From: Rhizodiscina lignyota | Taxonomy: Eukaryota; Ascomycota; Dothideomycetes; Aulographales; Rhizodiscinaceae | DNA length: 64,000 nt | Direction of reading: 5' to 3' | Assembly: GCA_010015805.1 (NCBI GenBank) | Contig: ML978131.1 | Coordinates: forward strand, 992,001 to 1,056,000 | In this document: in pieces, positions 56,754 through 64,000 of the stretch | Layout: the number at the start of each line of letters is the position of its first letter | Numbering within the stretch: position 1 is the first letter of the stretch | The notes under the pieces: generated by a model | The model's input: the letters and a program-made list of their open reading frames with translations, nothing else | The model's database searches: none | Told to the model about the DNA's origin: nothing | Translations under genes and position numbers: made by a program

Positions 56754-57722
56754 CTAGCGCACGAAATATTTGTGCGGACGCAGGGGTTGGTTCAGTGTAC
56801 CCTCGAGATTGTCAATCGTGGCAGCCCAATCCCTCTCAAACTTTATCTCAAGAAACGCCTCCCAAAGTGCGTCCTCCTTCTCTGAGTCCATCGACATGCC
56901 TGGATGCTTCTGCACCTCACGCGTCCCGAGGACATCCTCCAGCACTAGGTCGATCAGCTCGTTCGGTAGACGAGTCTGTGACAGCAACGTCTCCCGCGCC
57001 ACACGCAAGACAATCGCACGCCGATACTGCAGCAGGAAGATGAAGCAGCGCTTAAGCTGATACTTGAGCATGTAATCCTTTGGAACACTGCACACCGACG
57101 CGAAAAGTGTCGGTGGTCCAATCTCATTGGAAACGAACATGTGCGCCGCGCTCTGCTCGCCGAAGCGTCTCCACTGCACCACTGCGCGTGGGTGTTGCCT
57201 CTCCGCTATCCTCTTTAGCTCTTCGATGTATCGCAGGGGGTCCCACTTGTCACCATCTGTAACCCAGATACGCTGCCCACAGTCGATCATGACCTGATCC
57301 AGGGCTGTATCCCACATTCCAGGCGCTATCTTGAGGCACCAGAGGAGCTCGAACACGAGGCGCCCATGACGAGGGGTAGAGAGTAGTTGTAGAAGTAACT
57401 TGACAATTCGAGATCGTGCCTCCATGGCTCCGGTGCCGTAAGTCATCACCTCCCGTACATCCAGGAGGAAATCGTCGGCTGGGATTCTTCGTGCGAGACT
57501 TGAGGTCTGACTGAGGAAGTTGAGGCTTCGGCAGATACGATCTTCTTGCAATTGTGTCATTTCTTGCTGCTGTGCGAGTCCATCACCAGTCTCATCGTCA
57601 GTTTGGTCGCTGGACGTCTGTGACGCGTTCAAAGTTAGCAAAGAGGAAGAGTTGTTTGGTGGAGTATCGATACGAACAGGAGTAGTATGATCATCTTTAA
57701 TTTCAGAGGGTAACGATCGCAT
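56754..57722 (-). CDS. Protein of unknown function, 322 aa, source of the neighbouring broken copy
   Basis: Single exon from the ATG at 57722. I do not recognise the family. The first 60 residues are acidic and Thr/Ser/Gln-rich and probably disordered. The rest is mainly helical and rich in Trp, Arg and Leu: RIVKLLLQLLSTPRHGRLVF, LLWCLKIAPGMWDTALDQVM, then PRAVVQWRRFGEQSAAH, KYQLKRCFIFLLQYRRAIVL, and LPNELIDLVLEDVLGTREVQ. That last motif resembles the LPxELIxxIL opening of F-box-like segments but here it is near the C-terminus. No signal peptide or membrane span. A degraded partial duplicate lies 38 bases downstream, showing local tandem duplication. A G-rich direct repeat sits about 80 bp upstream of the start. 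Confidence 0.68.
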   Translation of the reverse strand: MRSLPSEIKDDHTTPVRIDTPPNNSSSLLTLNASQTSSDQTDDETGDGLAQQQEMTQLQEDRICRSLNFLSQTSSLARRIPADDFLLDVREVMTYGTGAMEARSRIVKLLLQLLSTPRHGRLVFELLWCLKIAPGMWDTALDQVMIDCGQRIWVTDGDKWDPLRYIEELKRIAERQHPRAVVQWRRFGEQSAAHMFVSNEIGPPTLFASVCSVPKDYMLKYQLKRCFIFLLQYRRAIVLRVARETLLSQTRLPNELIDLVLEDVLGTREVQKHPGMSMDSEKEDALWEAFLEIKFERDWAATIDNLEGTLNQPLRPHKYFVR

Positions 57723-58384
57723 GGTAATTCTCGTCCTTTTTGATGTAGAACAGATGGCTATTTTGTGATCGTGATAGGGTAGGGCAGCCAGAGCTGTTTA
57801 AAAGGTGGGTAGGTGGGTAGGTGGGTGCCATGATCAATGGGAATGAGAAGGATTGTCGTACAAACGGGTGGCTGCATGAAGCACTTGCACTGCAGAAGCG
57901 AAGCTCATCTCATTGGCAACGCCATCTGCTGCTCATCCCTGCAGGATAATCGACATCTTAGCGCAATTCCTCCATAGATTATCAGATGAACAAACGACTT
58001 CGTCTGGATCAGATATGAATCTAAGTACTTACGATCTGCATTCCTTGCGATGGGTATGCCATTTTGCATTGCTCGAAGACTTCATTCTTATTCCGCCTGC
58101 AGCAAAGACGGGGAGTCCATAAGCAGCTTGATACTGCGCATATTGTTCGTGCATATGACGGGTCACAAATCTGAACTCCACATTCATTTGCCACATCGCC
58201 GCATGGAGGAAGGTGGACGTGCATATTATTGTGCGTCTTACGGGTCGAATCACAGTCGACCGTAGATTTTTCGCGGTCCCAGTTGCGGAAATTCGACTCT
58301 GCATCGCATACTCCTGTCGTGTTTCATGAGAAGGGCCGACTCGCACTGTTGAAAATAGATGGAGTTCCCATCACTGAGCAGAGC
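57723..58384. other. Intergenic with a G-rich tandem repeat
   Basis: 662 bases upstream of the unknown gene and downstream of the zinc-cluster regulator. Holds three copies of GGTGGGTA at 57804-57827 on the plus strand. No gene supported. Confidence 0.45.
57804..57827 (+). repeat. G-rich tandem octamer, three copies of GGTGGGTA
   Basis: Alternating GG and GGG runs at 8-base spacing, about 80-105 bp upstream of the ATG at 57722. Could form a two- or three-layer G-quadruplex, but this is only a sequence-based possibility. Confidence 0.75.
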
Positions 58385-60163
58385 TCATATAAACGGTGGC
58401 GGAACTCCAAACTTCTGAAACGCCAAATATCGACAATCAATCCGATCCTCCTTCTTCCGCTGCTCATCCAGCACGCCTTGCAGCAAGTCTGCAGCATACT
58501 CGCTGCGGCAGATTGCACTGCGCACCTCGCGCAAGCGCGAAATCGCCCACGCCCCGCTCTCTTCGTCGGTAGCTTCGAGTCCGTAGAAGAAGATCGGCCA
58601 CATGAAGCCTGCGTCAACTTTTCCGTCGTTCCGCTCCACGGTCTTCTCCACGATAGAGCGCAGTTGCTTCATACCGTCAACAGCCTCCGGGGTGGGGTTG
58701 CGCCATGAGCCCTGACCAGCCGCCCGACAAAGGTCGACGAGCTCGTTCCAATACGCACAGCTGATTAGGTCGACGAGGTTGGAGAGCTGCTCGACAACTT
58801 CGGTCTGCCCCTGGAACAGACTGCGGATGTTGCCGACTGTGAGGCGGAGAGAGCTGGGCCGCTGCTGCCAGATGGCGTAGATATTCTTGCGTATCTGCAT
58901 AGCAGCTTGGTCCACCTCGACTTCGTCGGTTGGCGATCCACGTGAGCGGTGGTGTCGATTCAGTCCGCAGCACTGGTATCCAATGTCCTGGATCTGGACG
59001 TAAAACTCGAAGAGCTGGCCTGACAAACTATCGAATAAGATGGCCCACGGCGTCGGATTGGGGTCGATTTGGATTAAGCTTGGTGTTGGCGCACTATTGC
59101 CGTGGGACATGAGAATGTTGTGTACCTTGACGGATAAGAGGCCGCGTCCACCGAGATGCAAGGCCTTAGTATGGAAGATTTTCAGCCAGGCCTCGATCCT
59201 GCAGGCAACCGGCGGCCACGGCCTTATTGGAGCCCACTTCTCGAGGAAGTCGACAAAGGTTCCTTCTGCTTTTAGAGTGATGGATACTGTCTCTTGCTGA
59301 GCCACGACCTCGAAGCAGCACAGCAGGAAGGTCACGAGGAGAACGGGTTCGAGGTTCTGGAGGTGATGCTCGCTTTCCAACATGGTAGCGAATTGTGCCT
59401 TTGCTACATGGTACTGAGACATTGCCTTCGTAGTGTCCTGTCTGGCAGATTCTGCTTCGTAGAGCGTCTCCACGCAGTAGACGGCGGCAAGCACAACCGC
59501 ATTCTGGCGAGCAATATCCACCGCAATACGTTTCACCCTTGACCAATTGGCACTGTCGAACGGAGTGATGAACGGCGGGTCAACATGATCCAGGAAGTAG
59601 GCGAAGGAGTTCGGATTCGGGATATACGACAACGGCGTCGGACTCCCTGCCTCCAAGTTGCTGAACGGCGAATATAGGACAAAGTCCCCAGGGCCACCGG
59701 GTTGTATGTGCATCGGCGTGAGGCTCACGTCCTGCGCAGTGCTGTACATGTCCGGCAAAGTCCCGACGCCGAGTGCGCCGCCATTCGACGTGACATTCGG
59801 CACGCCGAACGGGGTCGCGACTGGAATGTTTGCATCCGGATGACTACTGAAGGCGAAGTGTGGTGGCGCTGACTGCATTGCCGAGCCTCCTCCATCGCCG
59901 GCCGCACCACCAGACTCGGAGGCGTCGCCCGTGCTGCTTGAATAGGATTCTATCCTCTGCGGCGAGCTGCTGCTCTGGTTGAAGACGCACACGCGCCCCA
60001 GGCGCTCGCAGTTCCAGCAGCTCGGTCGGCGTTCATCGCACTTGACCTTGCGCTTCCTGCATGTGAGGCATCCCGTGCGGACCCTGGTCCGCGGCACGAC
60101 GGTGGGCTGTGGAGTGGACGATGTGTTCGCACTCCAGGGCTGCTGTACCAGATGCGCGTTCAT
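58385..60163 (-). CDS. Zn2Cys6 transcription factor with fungal-specific C-terminal domain
   Basis: Single-exon nuclear regulator, 592 aa from the ATG at 60163; the frame upstream opens with TTG at 60310 and is not used. The zinc cluster is CLTCRKRKVKCDERRPSCWN followed by CERLGRVC, cysteines 32, 35, 42, 49, 52 and 59 (spacing 2-6-6-2-6). The usual basic residues lie between Cys 2 and Cys 3. A Ser/Gly-rich linker (SSSSPQRIESYSSS, GGAAGDGGG) follows. The long effector region matches the Fungal_trans_2 type: VDPPFITPFDSANW, VLLVTFLLCCFEVVAQQ, and PIFFYGLEATDEESGAW near the end. Target genes unknown; neighbours give no pathway hint. Confidence 0.88.
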   Translation of the reverse strand: MNAHLVQQPWSANTSSTPQPTVVPRTRVRTGCLTCRKRKVKCDERRPSCWNCERLGRVCVFNQSSSSPQRIESYSSSTGDASESGGAAGDGGGSAMQSAPPHFAFSSHPDANIPVATPFGVPNVTSNGGALGVGTLPDMYSTAQDVSLTPMHIQPGGPGDFVLYSPFSNLEAGSPTPLSYIPNPNSFAYFLDHVDPPFITPFDSANWSRVKRIAVDIARQNAVVLAAVYCVETLYEAESARQDTTKAMSQYHVAKAQFATMLESEHHLQNLEPVLLVTFLLCCFEVVAQQETVSITLKAEGTFVDFLEKWAPIRPWPPVACRIEAWLKIFHTKALHLGGRGLLSVKVHNILMSHGNSAPTPSLIQIDPNPTPWAILFDSLSGQLFEFYVQIQDIGYQCCGLNRHHRSRGSPTDEVEVDQAAMQIRKNIYAIWQQRPSSLRLTVGNIRSLFQGQTEVVEQLSNLVDLISCAYWNELVDLCRAAGQGSWRNPTPEAVDGMKQLRSIVEKTVERNDGKVDAGFMWPIFFYGLEATDEESGAWAISRLREVRSAICRSEYAADLLQGVLDEQRKKEDRIDCRYLAFQKFGVPPPFI

Positions 60164-60612
60164 GAGGCGGCGGCAGTCTGCGCATCTTCTGCGTGTGTTG
60201 GAGGCCTTTACATCGGACGGACACAATGACGTCGGGCGTGAGCAGGAATCAGATGGTGCGGCGTGTTGCGGCCAAGCTGTCTGGTGGCCCGTGGCAGTCC
60301 CCAACACCAATTTCGAGTGCGATGCGGTTAGCGGTTTAGCCTAGAGCGACGCGTCACGTGGAGATTGTTCAGCTCGAGTCAGCGGAGACCCTGGTGGCAT
60401 GCAAGGTACCACAGTACCTCATTGGGCCTGTTTACGCACGTGTGATGGGTATCTCAATTCGCGATGTGGAATACGCAGGTGTATATGTAGACGCGCAGCT
60501 GTACTCGGACCGAACCATCGCCAAAGCTCCGCCGAGATAGGCCCTCGACGCCCAGGAAAAGAAGCCCAACGCCAGCGCTATGCAAATGCGGAGCCGCAGC
60601 CCGAGTAGATCT
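60164..60612. other. Intergenic
   Basis: 449 bases between the zinc-cluster regulator start and the SSU72 stop, both on the minus strand. Nothing beyond promoter and 3' flank. Confidence 0.4.
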
Positions 60613-61757
60613 TCAGAACCACGCAAGCGTCCACAGCGCTGGCATGTTGGGCCATTTCTCCTGCCACTCTGCAAGAATATCTGGCACTCTCTCGTCAAAG
60701 CCCTGTCGTGCCGCTCCTCCCCCTTGCTCCCATGCTGCCGCGCCTGCCCTCTCTCTCTCTTCTTTTGCGGCATCGTTCAATCTATTAGCCAGATCCAGAA
60801 TAGCCTTGCCTCCAACGAGTGCCTCCTCGTGGTTATCCTTGATGTCCACATTGAACACGTGGACTGGCCTGTTCAGCGGGCTGCCTCTATTCAGCAAATC
60901 CTCCACCACCGCATCCCAACATCTCTCTTCGCATGTGATGACCACGTCTACGATACCGCCTTCTGTACCTCTGGCACCCTTGTCTCCTATCGCAACATGC
61001 TCGAAGCGCGGTATACCAGGTTGCCAATTTTGCCATCGCTCCGGGAAGGACTTGATGTGCCGATTGCGATCGAGCATTGTCAGAAGGCCGTTCGCTTTGT
61101 AGAGACGTGGGTCTTTGGCTTGTAGCTCGTCGTGCATTGCTCCGTATGTCGTGCTGTTGAATGGGTAGACGTTCGGTTGGGATAACGATGGCCCCGGAAG
61201 ACGGACAAGACTGCCTGTTCCGAAAGAGATGGTGGGATAATTACTTGAGAGCTGTAGATGTGCCTCCATTGATCTGACGGTCGTGAAGTTAGCAAGCTGT
61301 AAATGAATATGATATAAACCGAGTTAACTAAGCATCGTGATTTTGAATGAGCAAACGTAGCGAATACAAGACATAAACCAGGCCCTGATATGGCAGAATC
61401 AGTCCAGCAGGGAAGGGCATTGCCAGGTTCGACAGAAGTAGTTCAAAGCGAATATTGACTTGTATTTGTGGACTATCATACAAGCACACGAGGGTAAACA
61501 CAAAATCCACGTAGAGATACAGCAACATGACGCTCGTCAATACAACCACTAGCATATCTCAGCATCACTCACCTGTTCTGATTGCTCGCACACACTGTGC
61601 AGAACTTCAGCTTGAATCCCCCTTCGTCCTTCGCTGGCTCTTCAGGCCGAGTGTCTGATGCCCCATCAAGCCCCATTTGTGTCGAGTCTGGAACTGCTTC
61701 GATTGGCGGTGGGGGAGGTGGTGGAGGAGCGTGACGTCGACGCGGATCTAGTGACAT
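60613..61757 (-). CDS. SSU72: SSU72 RNA polymerase II CTD phosphatase
   Basis: Nuclear cysteine phosphatase of the cleavage and polyadenylation machinery that removes Ser5 phosphates from the RNA polymerase II tail. Exons 61757-61573 and 61273-60613; 281 aa. The active-site loop [13 protein letters not shown] contains the CX5R signature (Cys56 to Arg62); the intron splits the Arg62 codon. Family segments follow: [53 protein letters not shown] (with the catalytic Asp), [20 protein letters not shown]. The N-terminus has a run of eight prolines (residues 11-18) and a 45-residue extension before the core. The intron is 299 nt, far longer than the others here, and contains a 75-codon sense-strand hydrophobic open frame (61555-61328). 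Confidence 0.94.
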
Positions 61758-63201
61758 GTTGGGCTTTTTGTTGCGATCGAGGTGTGGAATTCGAGATTTA
61801 GGAAGTAGCGATCGCGGCCGTGGAAGGCATGTGCGTAGCCAACGGGCTGAGCTAGATGTACTGCTTGATAAGTGTTAGTTTGGGGACCGAAGGCGCGCGC
61901 CTAAGAGAGAGAAGCAGATGTTGAGAGAGATCAGATGGTCAATTTGATAGTTGTGTCCTCACGGGTTGAGTACAATAGGACAGCTCCAATAAGTTTGTCA
62001 TCAAGGAAGAAGGCAGAAAGAGTTGGAACGCTTTCGGAGATAGAGAAGACACATGTCCACAGTACGTACAGTTAATGTCCCCTTTTCCATCAATATTGTG
62101 GTGTGACAATGCGTAGTCTTGAAGGTGGAAACGAAGCCCTTGTGAGGTCGACACGAAAATGTGGTCGTGGGCACATAACCCTAACCCTACCAACGGACAC
62201 AGAAAATGTTAGTTAGGGTTTTCACAACGGCCAACCCCTAACCATCGACCCAAACACCTTTCCAATATGTTAACTAGGGTTTGGAGACCCTAGACACTAA
62301 CAGCTCTGGTGGTGGCTCAGCATGAGTAGGGTTCTCAACCCCTATTCACCTCAGTCCAACCCACGCGGAACTCTTTCTGCCCACGCCCAACCACAATCAC
62401 TGAACACGAAAGATCCGTCAGCTCGGCACTTGAGGGGATGCTTCTGTTCTTGAATTTGGAAATTATCGTTGCAGCTGACAAAGTGCTTCTATGACATAGA
62501 AGACTTCCGAGAATCCGAAGAATTCGGATGCATGCATCTCACTACCACTATCACCGAATTCATCGTCTGCGAGCCACATATCTCGAACTCATTTCACACA
62601 AAAGACCAAGGTTGAAGATGGATCCATCTTGCATTTTTTGTTACTCTTGTTCGAGCCTCCCCTACGCGAACAAGTATCTCGTTAGATCTCATGTAACAAA
62701 AGGAAAAAGGGAGTGTATCAGCCCGGGAACGGAGATGCGTCACCCAATTCTGCCGGCCGCTATGGAGTACATGAATCCCAAGCTCTGCCAAACAAAAGAG
62801 AAGATCGCTGCTCTGCGTCATGCCATACCTCTGAAGACCTCCCAGTAGTTTGAACCCAGTCGCAGATTCCCAGACTTCCAGACGTGTCGCTGTGCATAGT
62901 CAGAAGAGAAGAAGCCCACTCATGTTTCGCCGTGACCTGAACCATTCTGAGTGTGTGCCATCTGTCCTTTGCTCCGTTGCTGTGCTGCGCATGTCCAGAC
63001 GCCTCCATGTTACCCGATTGATCGCATTTGACAAAGGAAAACCTGAAGTTTCAAAACAAGTTCTAAAAGCAGCCCCCACATGTGTTTTTCTGTTTGATCC
63101 TTTTGATCTTCTTGAGCACGATATTCCCTTCACATGACCTTAACTTGTCATAACTTGCCGATGAATGCCCCATTTCAGGACGAGAGAGATACTTGAGAGC
63201 A
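61758..63201. other. Intergenic with dispersed AACCCTA/TAGGGTT motifs
   Basis: 1444 bases. Telomere-like motifs concentrate at 62176-62340 (listed separately). A plus-strand ATG frame of 106 codons at 62528-62848 has a few Cys and His residues but no recognisable family, and is not called. Confidence 0.45.
62176..62340. repeat. Cluster of telomere-like AACCCTA / TAGGGTT motifs
   Basis: Contains TAACCCTAACCCTA at 62176-62189, GTTAGGGTTT near 62211-62221, ACTAGGGTTT near 62273-62282 and GTAGGGTTCT near 62326-62335, in both orientations and separated by unrelated bases. Located roughly 420-580 bp upstream of the SSU72 start codon. Not a true telomeric array. Could be binding sites for a TTAGGG-binding Myb factor. 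Confidence 0.6.
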
Positions 63202-63999
63202 TCAGTAATAGCGGCCGACGAAGCTGTCCGGCAATGCTGAGAGACCGAAGAAAGCGCCGACGCCGCCAACGACACCACCGACGAGCGCACTAGTGAACGC
63301 GGTAGCGGCAAGCGCGAGACGAGCACGCTTTGGTGGACGTTCCTCGGTTGTCAGAGCTTCTCGGTTCACAGCAGCGCCGTCCTCAATTGCGGTCTCCACT
63401 TGGTCCGTCGTATTTGGTGCCTCCGTTATAGCCGCGTCCTCCTTCTCGCTCTTCTCCGTTTCCATGGCAGCGGTGCGCTCCATGCTCTCCCTGAAAGCGG
63501 CGTACGCCTTGTACCTATCGGCCCTGAGTGTCTGCATTTTCTCGACAACCGAAACCGGCACAGACTCGGTGGGCTTCTCGCGCTGCGTGATGACCGACTC
63601 ATCGAAGTCCTTAGGCAGGCCCAAGGGGAATGACACCTTGCCGGGCTTGCTACGAGTATGATAACCATGGAGATCGTTCGCAATGTCGTCGTTGGCAACA
63701 TCGTTAAAGCCTAGCAGCGTCTTGATGATAGACCCATTAACGAGCTCGTCGTCGAGATCGTCAGCATGAGACAAAACATCATCATGAGCGAAGGTGTCGA
63801 AGCTGCGCTTCTTTGAGCCGATGGCCATGTCACTCGGTCCAGGGAATGAGCGTAGCGGAGGTGGTGGTGGAAATCCGCGGCGTGAACCAGCTTCGGCACC
63901 AGCAGATGCTTCACGCACTGACACTGTCCACGGCGCCGCAGTCATGAATGAAGCGTCGCGGTCGTTGCTGTCCATGCCGAAGACTGGCGCCTCGCTCAT
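63202..63999 (-). CDS. Unknown protein with C-terminal glycine-rich membrane segment
   Basis: 265 aa, read from an ATG at 63999 to a stop at 63202. It lies at the very edge of the window, so more N-terminal exons cannot be excluded. The first 140 residues are low-complexity with a proline run (GFPPPPPLRSFPGPS), a KKRSFDTF nuclear-signal-like piece and an acidic stretch HADDLDDEL. A charged helical region follows (VVEKMQTLRADRYKAYAAFRE and an E/K-rich coil). The C-terminus has ERPPKRARLALA then one hydrophobic span SALVGGVVGGVGAFFGLSAL, rich in spaced glycines, and a 10-residue end. This resembles a tail anchor preceded by positive charges. I do not recognise the family. Confidence 0.65.
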   Translation of the reverse strand: MSEAPVFGMDSNDRDASFMTAAPWTVSVREASAGAEAGSRRGFPPPPPLRSFPGPSDMAIGSKKRSFDTFAHDDVLSHADDLDDELVNGSIIKTLLGFNDVANDDIANDLHGYHTRSKPGKVSFPLGLPKDFDESVITQREKPTESVPVSVVEKMQTLRADRYKAYAAFRESMERTAAMETEKSEKEDAAITEAPNTTDQVETAIEDGAAVNREALTTEERPPKRARLALAATAFTSALVGGVVGGVGAFFGLSALPDSFVGRYY

Positions 64000-64000
64000 G

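Noticed and set aside
62528-62848. 106-codon plus-strand ATG frame with a few Cys and His
   Set aside because: Cysteine spacing fits no zinc motif and there is no family signal; probably chance.
1-64000. tRNA, rRNA, transposon, LTR element, centromere or true telomere array
   Set aside because: No cloverleaf B-box pattern, transposase or reverse-transcriptase motif, long terminal repeat or long TTAGGG run was seen by eye; a covariance or repeat search was not possible.

Overview
This is nuclear DNA of a filamentous ascomycete (Pezizomycotina). Gene content and style fit Dothideomycetes best, but that placement is inference. The evidence is: many short GT-AG introns (mostly 44-75 nt, several with a clear GCTAAC or GCTGAC branch site); a chitin synthase, binuclear zinc-cluster regulators, a fungal CYP65-like P450, an RTA1-type membrane protein and a bicupin oxalate decarboxylase; and balanced base composition. 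I recognised no transposon, LTR element, rRNA, tRNA or CRISPR array.

Layout. 1-2707: vacuolar HMT1-like ABC transporter (minus strand, runs off the left edge). 3592-8100: RTC1/WDR24-like subunit of the SEA/GATOR2 complex. 8605-10687: two tandem genes of an unrecognised family, each with the same roughly 100-residue module twice. 11340-18975: accessory block of P450, divergent MFS exporter, RTA1-like 7-TM protein and UPC2-like zinc-cluster regulator. 19918-22132: F-box-like protein and an extended SDR reductase. 23328-26226: chitin synthase. 27665-33569: glycerol kinase and an aquaglyceroporin, divergent across 2.75 kb with no recognisable gene. 34568-40147: DNA primase large subunit, PHO13-like HAD phosphatase and aspartyl aminopeptidase, all minus strand. 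41112-43136: the APC/C activator CDH1, divergent from the aminopeptidase. 45420-47462: 12-exon secreted oxalate decarboxylase. 48673-49290: OPI10/Hikeshi. 49961-51190: F-box-like 2-exon gene. About 51.8-52.1 kb: small membrane-protein-like reading frame without a clear start. 53332-55243: conserved-looking 615-aa protein of unknown function. 56438-57722: unknown gene plus a decayed partial tandem copy. 58385-60163: zinc-cluster regulator. 60613-61757: SSU72 CTD phosphatase. 63202-63999: tail-anchored-looking unknown protein at the right edge.

Functional links. The glycerol kinase and aquaglyceroporin form a plausible glycerol uptake and phosphorylation pair. P450, exporter, RTA1-like protein and regulator look like a small detoxification or metabolite-tailoring cluster without a backbone synthase. 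The rest is mostly housekeeping: TORC1 control, DNA replication, APC/C, CTD dephosphorylation, Hsp70 import and cell wall. All intron positions were read by eye from splice motifs and reading frame and have no transcript support.
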